Assembly: GCA_009823395.1 (NCBI GenBank)
Contig: CM020511.1
Span: 22,115,001 to 22,179,000, forward strand
DNA: 64,000 bases
Direction of reading: 5' to 3'
Source of the DNA: Thamnaconus septentrionalis
Lineage: Eukaryota; Chordata; Actinopteri; Tetraodontiformes; Monacanthidae
Of this stretch, positions 62,387 through 64,000 are shown piece by piece (the first letter of the stretch is position 1; every line of letters starts with the position of its first letter). Under the pieces are notes generated by a model. That model had not been told where the DNA came from. It saw nothing but the letters and a program-made list of their open reading frames with translations, and did not search any database. A program made the position numbers and the translations under genes.

Positions 62387-64000
62387 CACACATTCTTTCT
62401 ATTTCTTTGGCTTGTACACTCGTCAGCCGACCCTAAAAATACCCTAATGTGCTCCCATTAAAGGGAACTAAACACAACAGACTGTCACACACACTCCTAT
62501 TATCTGTATGATAATTTAAACGCGCTGAAGCAAAGCCATGTGTCAGGGCAAAAAATAAATAAATAAACATGGCAGTGGCTCCCTTGAATACAGAACGGGG
62601 ATTAATTTCCAGCAAGCAAGCAAGCAAGGTGTCTGTGTATGTGAGTGTTCTTTAAGGGAAACCATTTCATCTTCTTCGCTGCCTTCAGGGCTCATCGCCA
62701 GATGAAGCTTCACACCCATCAGTGAAATCTCATGAAAAGAGTACCGGGATGACGTCGGTGATTAGAAGATTCCCACTATCGAGGGTTTTTGTTTTTTCCT
62801 CAATGTTTTGTCGCCTGTTGACCGACTCCCTGGTGTACGACTTCTTGGTTGCTTAGCAAAGGTAATCCGTCACTATCTCACACACCTGGGAGGCGGCGTT
62901 TGGAAAATCCCGCCGGATGAAAATGGAACCAGAGCGGAGAGTTGTTTCCTCAGTGTTGCTGCTGTTATGTTGCTTTTTCTTGTCAGTCAGTGGCAAAGGT
63001 CAGTGAGCTCAACTGATGGCGGTCATCTCTGCATAACTAACTTTATTGCAAATGAAGATTGCATGAAAAAAGAAAAGAAAAACCTCTCAAAAAAACAACA
63101 GTTTTGTTTTGTTTTTTCTTTTCAGGTTCTTTCCTGTCCTTTTTTTAATGTTTGTTGTTTTGAGAAATAAAATATTTTCTTTTGAAGCTTCTTCTTAGCA
63201 AAGTTGCCAGTGTTTGCATTGCAAAAGGCCGGCGATTCGATTGTGTCTCTGATGGCGGCTGAAAGGGCTGATAGCCATTTGGGACTGCCTGTGTCCACAC
63301 AAGCCGCTGGTCTCCTCGTCCCTTTTCTTTTTCAGCGACAGCAAAGGCAGGCGGCAGCTTAGACAGAGCCAGAGATAAGACAGCCGCAAGTGGAACAAAA
63401 AGGAAAACACAGCTGGGGAGGGAGGAGCCGAGGACATCGAGGAGCCGGCGGCCAGTCGGAGACCTTATCCCCTGGAGTCCAGTTGGTCTCCGGTGGCACG
63501 GGCAGAACTGGCGCCTGCCCCTCCCTATTATTTTGGCCGGGTGACGGGCGTATATCACAACCTCGGCTGTTACACAAACCTTGGATTGTGTTTCCACAGC
63601 GTTTGTTTCCACCTGATATATTAAATGAGGGTAAGTCTTGAAGTCTGACCGCTGATAAAAGACAGGACTGGGCACAGCCCCAGTGCAAAATGGGTACAGC
63701 AGAACATGAATAAGGATGTGACCCTTAAAGTGACACGGATTACCCTGATGCTAACTTGCGAACGGGGTGAGGTAAATGGATAAACCGGTAGCTGAGGATG
63801 CTACGCTAGCTGCAGCTGCTTATGTGTTGAAAGGTCAAAATTAGCCATCTGGGTGCCAGCCAAATTCTTCCATCCATCTTTCACTTTGCAACACATGAAC
63901 GAACAAGCATTACACTGAAATGAAAATAAACACGTGGGTCCATTAAGGCCGTTCGCTAGTGACGGGATCACCCAGGACAGATTTCCAAACCAGGTGGAAA
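62385..64000. other. Non-coding stretch, no gene recognised
   Basis: A (caag)n run lies near 62609-62627. An antisense frame at 63145-63675 (176 codons) has no recognisable domain and a composition like translated non-coding DNA. Nothing else supported. Confidence 0.5.

Noticed and set aside
63145..63675. 176-codon antisense frame
   Set aside because: No recognisable domain, no splice or start context and no repeat support.

Overview
This window looks like teleost fish genomic DNA. The evidence is the set of element families: fish tRNA-derived SINEs, Tc1, L2, Tx1-clade and L1 LINEs, a Sushi-type chromodomain Ty3/gypsy element, Harbinger, hAT and TTAA-flanked elements. Introns are spliceosomal, microsatellites are abundant, and nothing resembles an operon. 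I found no convincing host single-copy gene in the 64 kb. Almost every recognisable coding stretch belongs to a transposable element (TE) and nearly all are broken. The species cannot be named from the sequence.

Layout, left half. 1-2.4 kb is non-coding with a Harbinger-type relic and a GT microsatellite. 2.47-9.92 kb is a degraded Ty3/gypsy element. Nested in it is a TTAA-flanked element at 6.6-9.47 kb carrying P2X7-intracellular-domain-like exons (+) and a THAP-like zinc finger exon (-). 10.4-15.6 kb is a minus-strand Sushi-like chromovirus with gag, protease, RT/RNase H, integrase and chromodomain. 16.6-18.25 kb is a Tc1 copy whose catalytic Glu codon is now amber. 20.13-25.29 kb is a minus-strand Tx1-clade LINE lying between two (TAGA)n blocks. 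25.3-29 kb is mostly non-coding, with a 12-bp minisatellite and small SINE and LINE scraps.

Layout, right half (29-57 kb). Here the same two gene types recur. One is a large transposase with N-terminal C2H2 fingers, probably of the EnSpm/CACTA (CMC) group. The other is a protein of the fish 'SAMD3-like' family. Copy B (+) has the transposase at 37.9-40.76 kb followed by a SAMD3-like first exon at 41.3 kb. Copy C (-) has the transposase at 55.14-52.83 kb followed by SAMD3-like exons at 51.36-49.85 kb and a last exon at 44.7-44.45 kb. Copy A (+) keeps a finger fragment at 29.2 kb and SAMD3-like 3' exons at 34.1-34.9 kb. The same gene order in oppositely oriented copies suggests a two-gene transposon. 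Later insertions cut these copies up: a MULE-SWIM transposase (-), two L2 fragments, a 5'-truncated L1 with a 2.6-kb G-rich 3' UTR and 16-bp target duplication, a SINE with 14-bp target duplication, and a solo LTR with perfect 5-bp target duplication. A hairpin at 30.3 kb contains a hammerhead-ribozyme-like core.

Layout, right edge (55.6-64 kb). This holds a Harbinger-associated Myb/SANT gene with one intron, a BED-finger hAT relic, two SINEs, Harbinger MITE pieces and several TA microsatellites. The last 1.6 kb shows no gene. No function can be assigned to the region beyond that of a TE sink with layered insertions whose relative order can be read from nesting.
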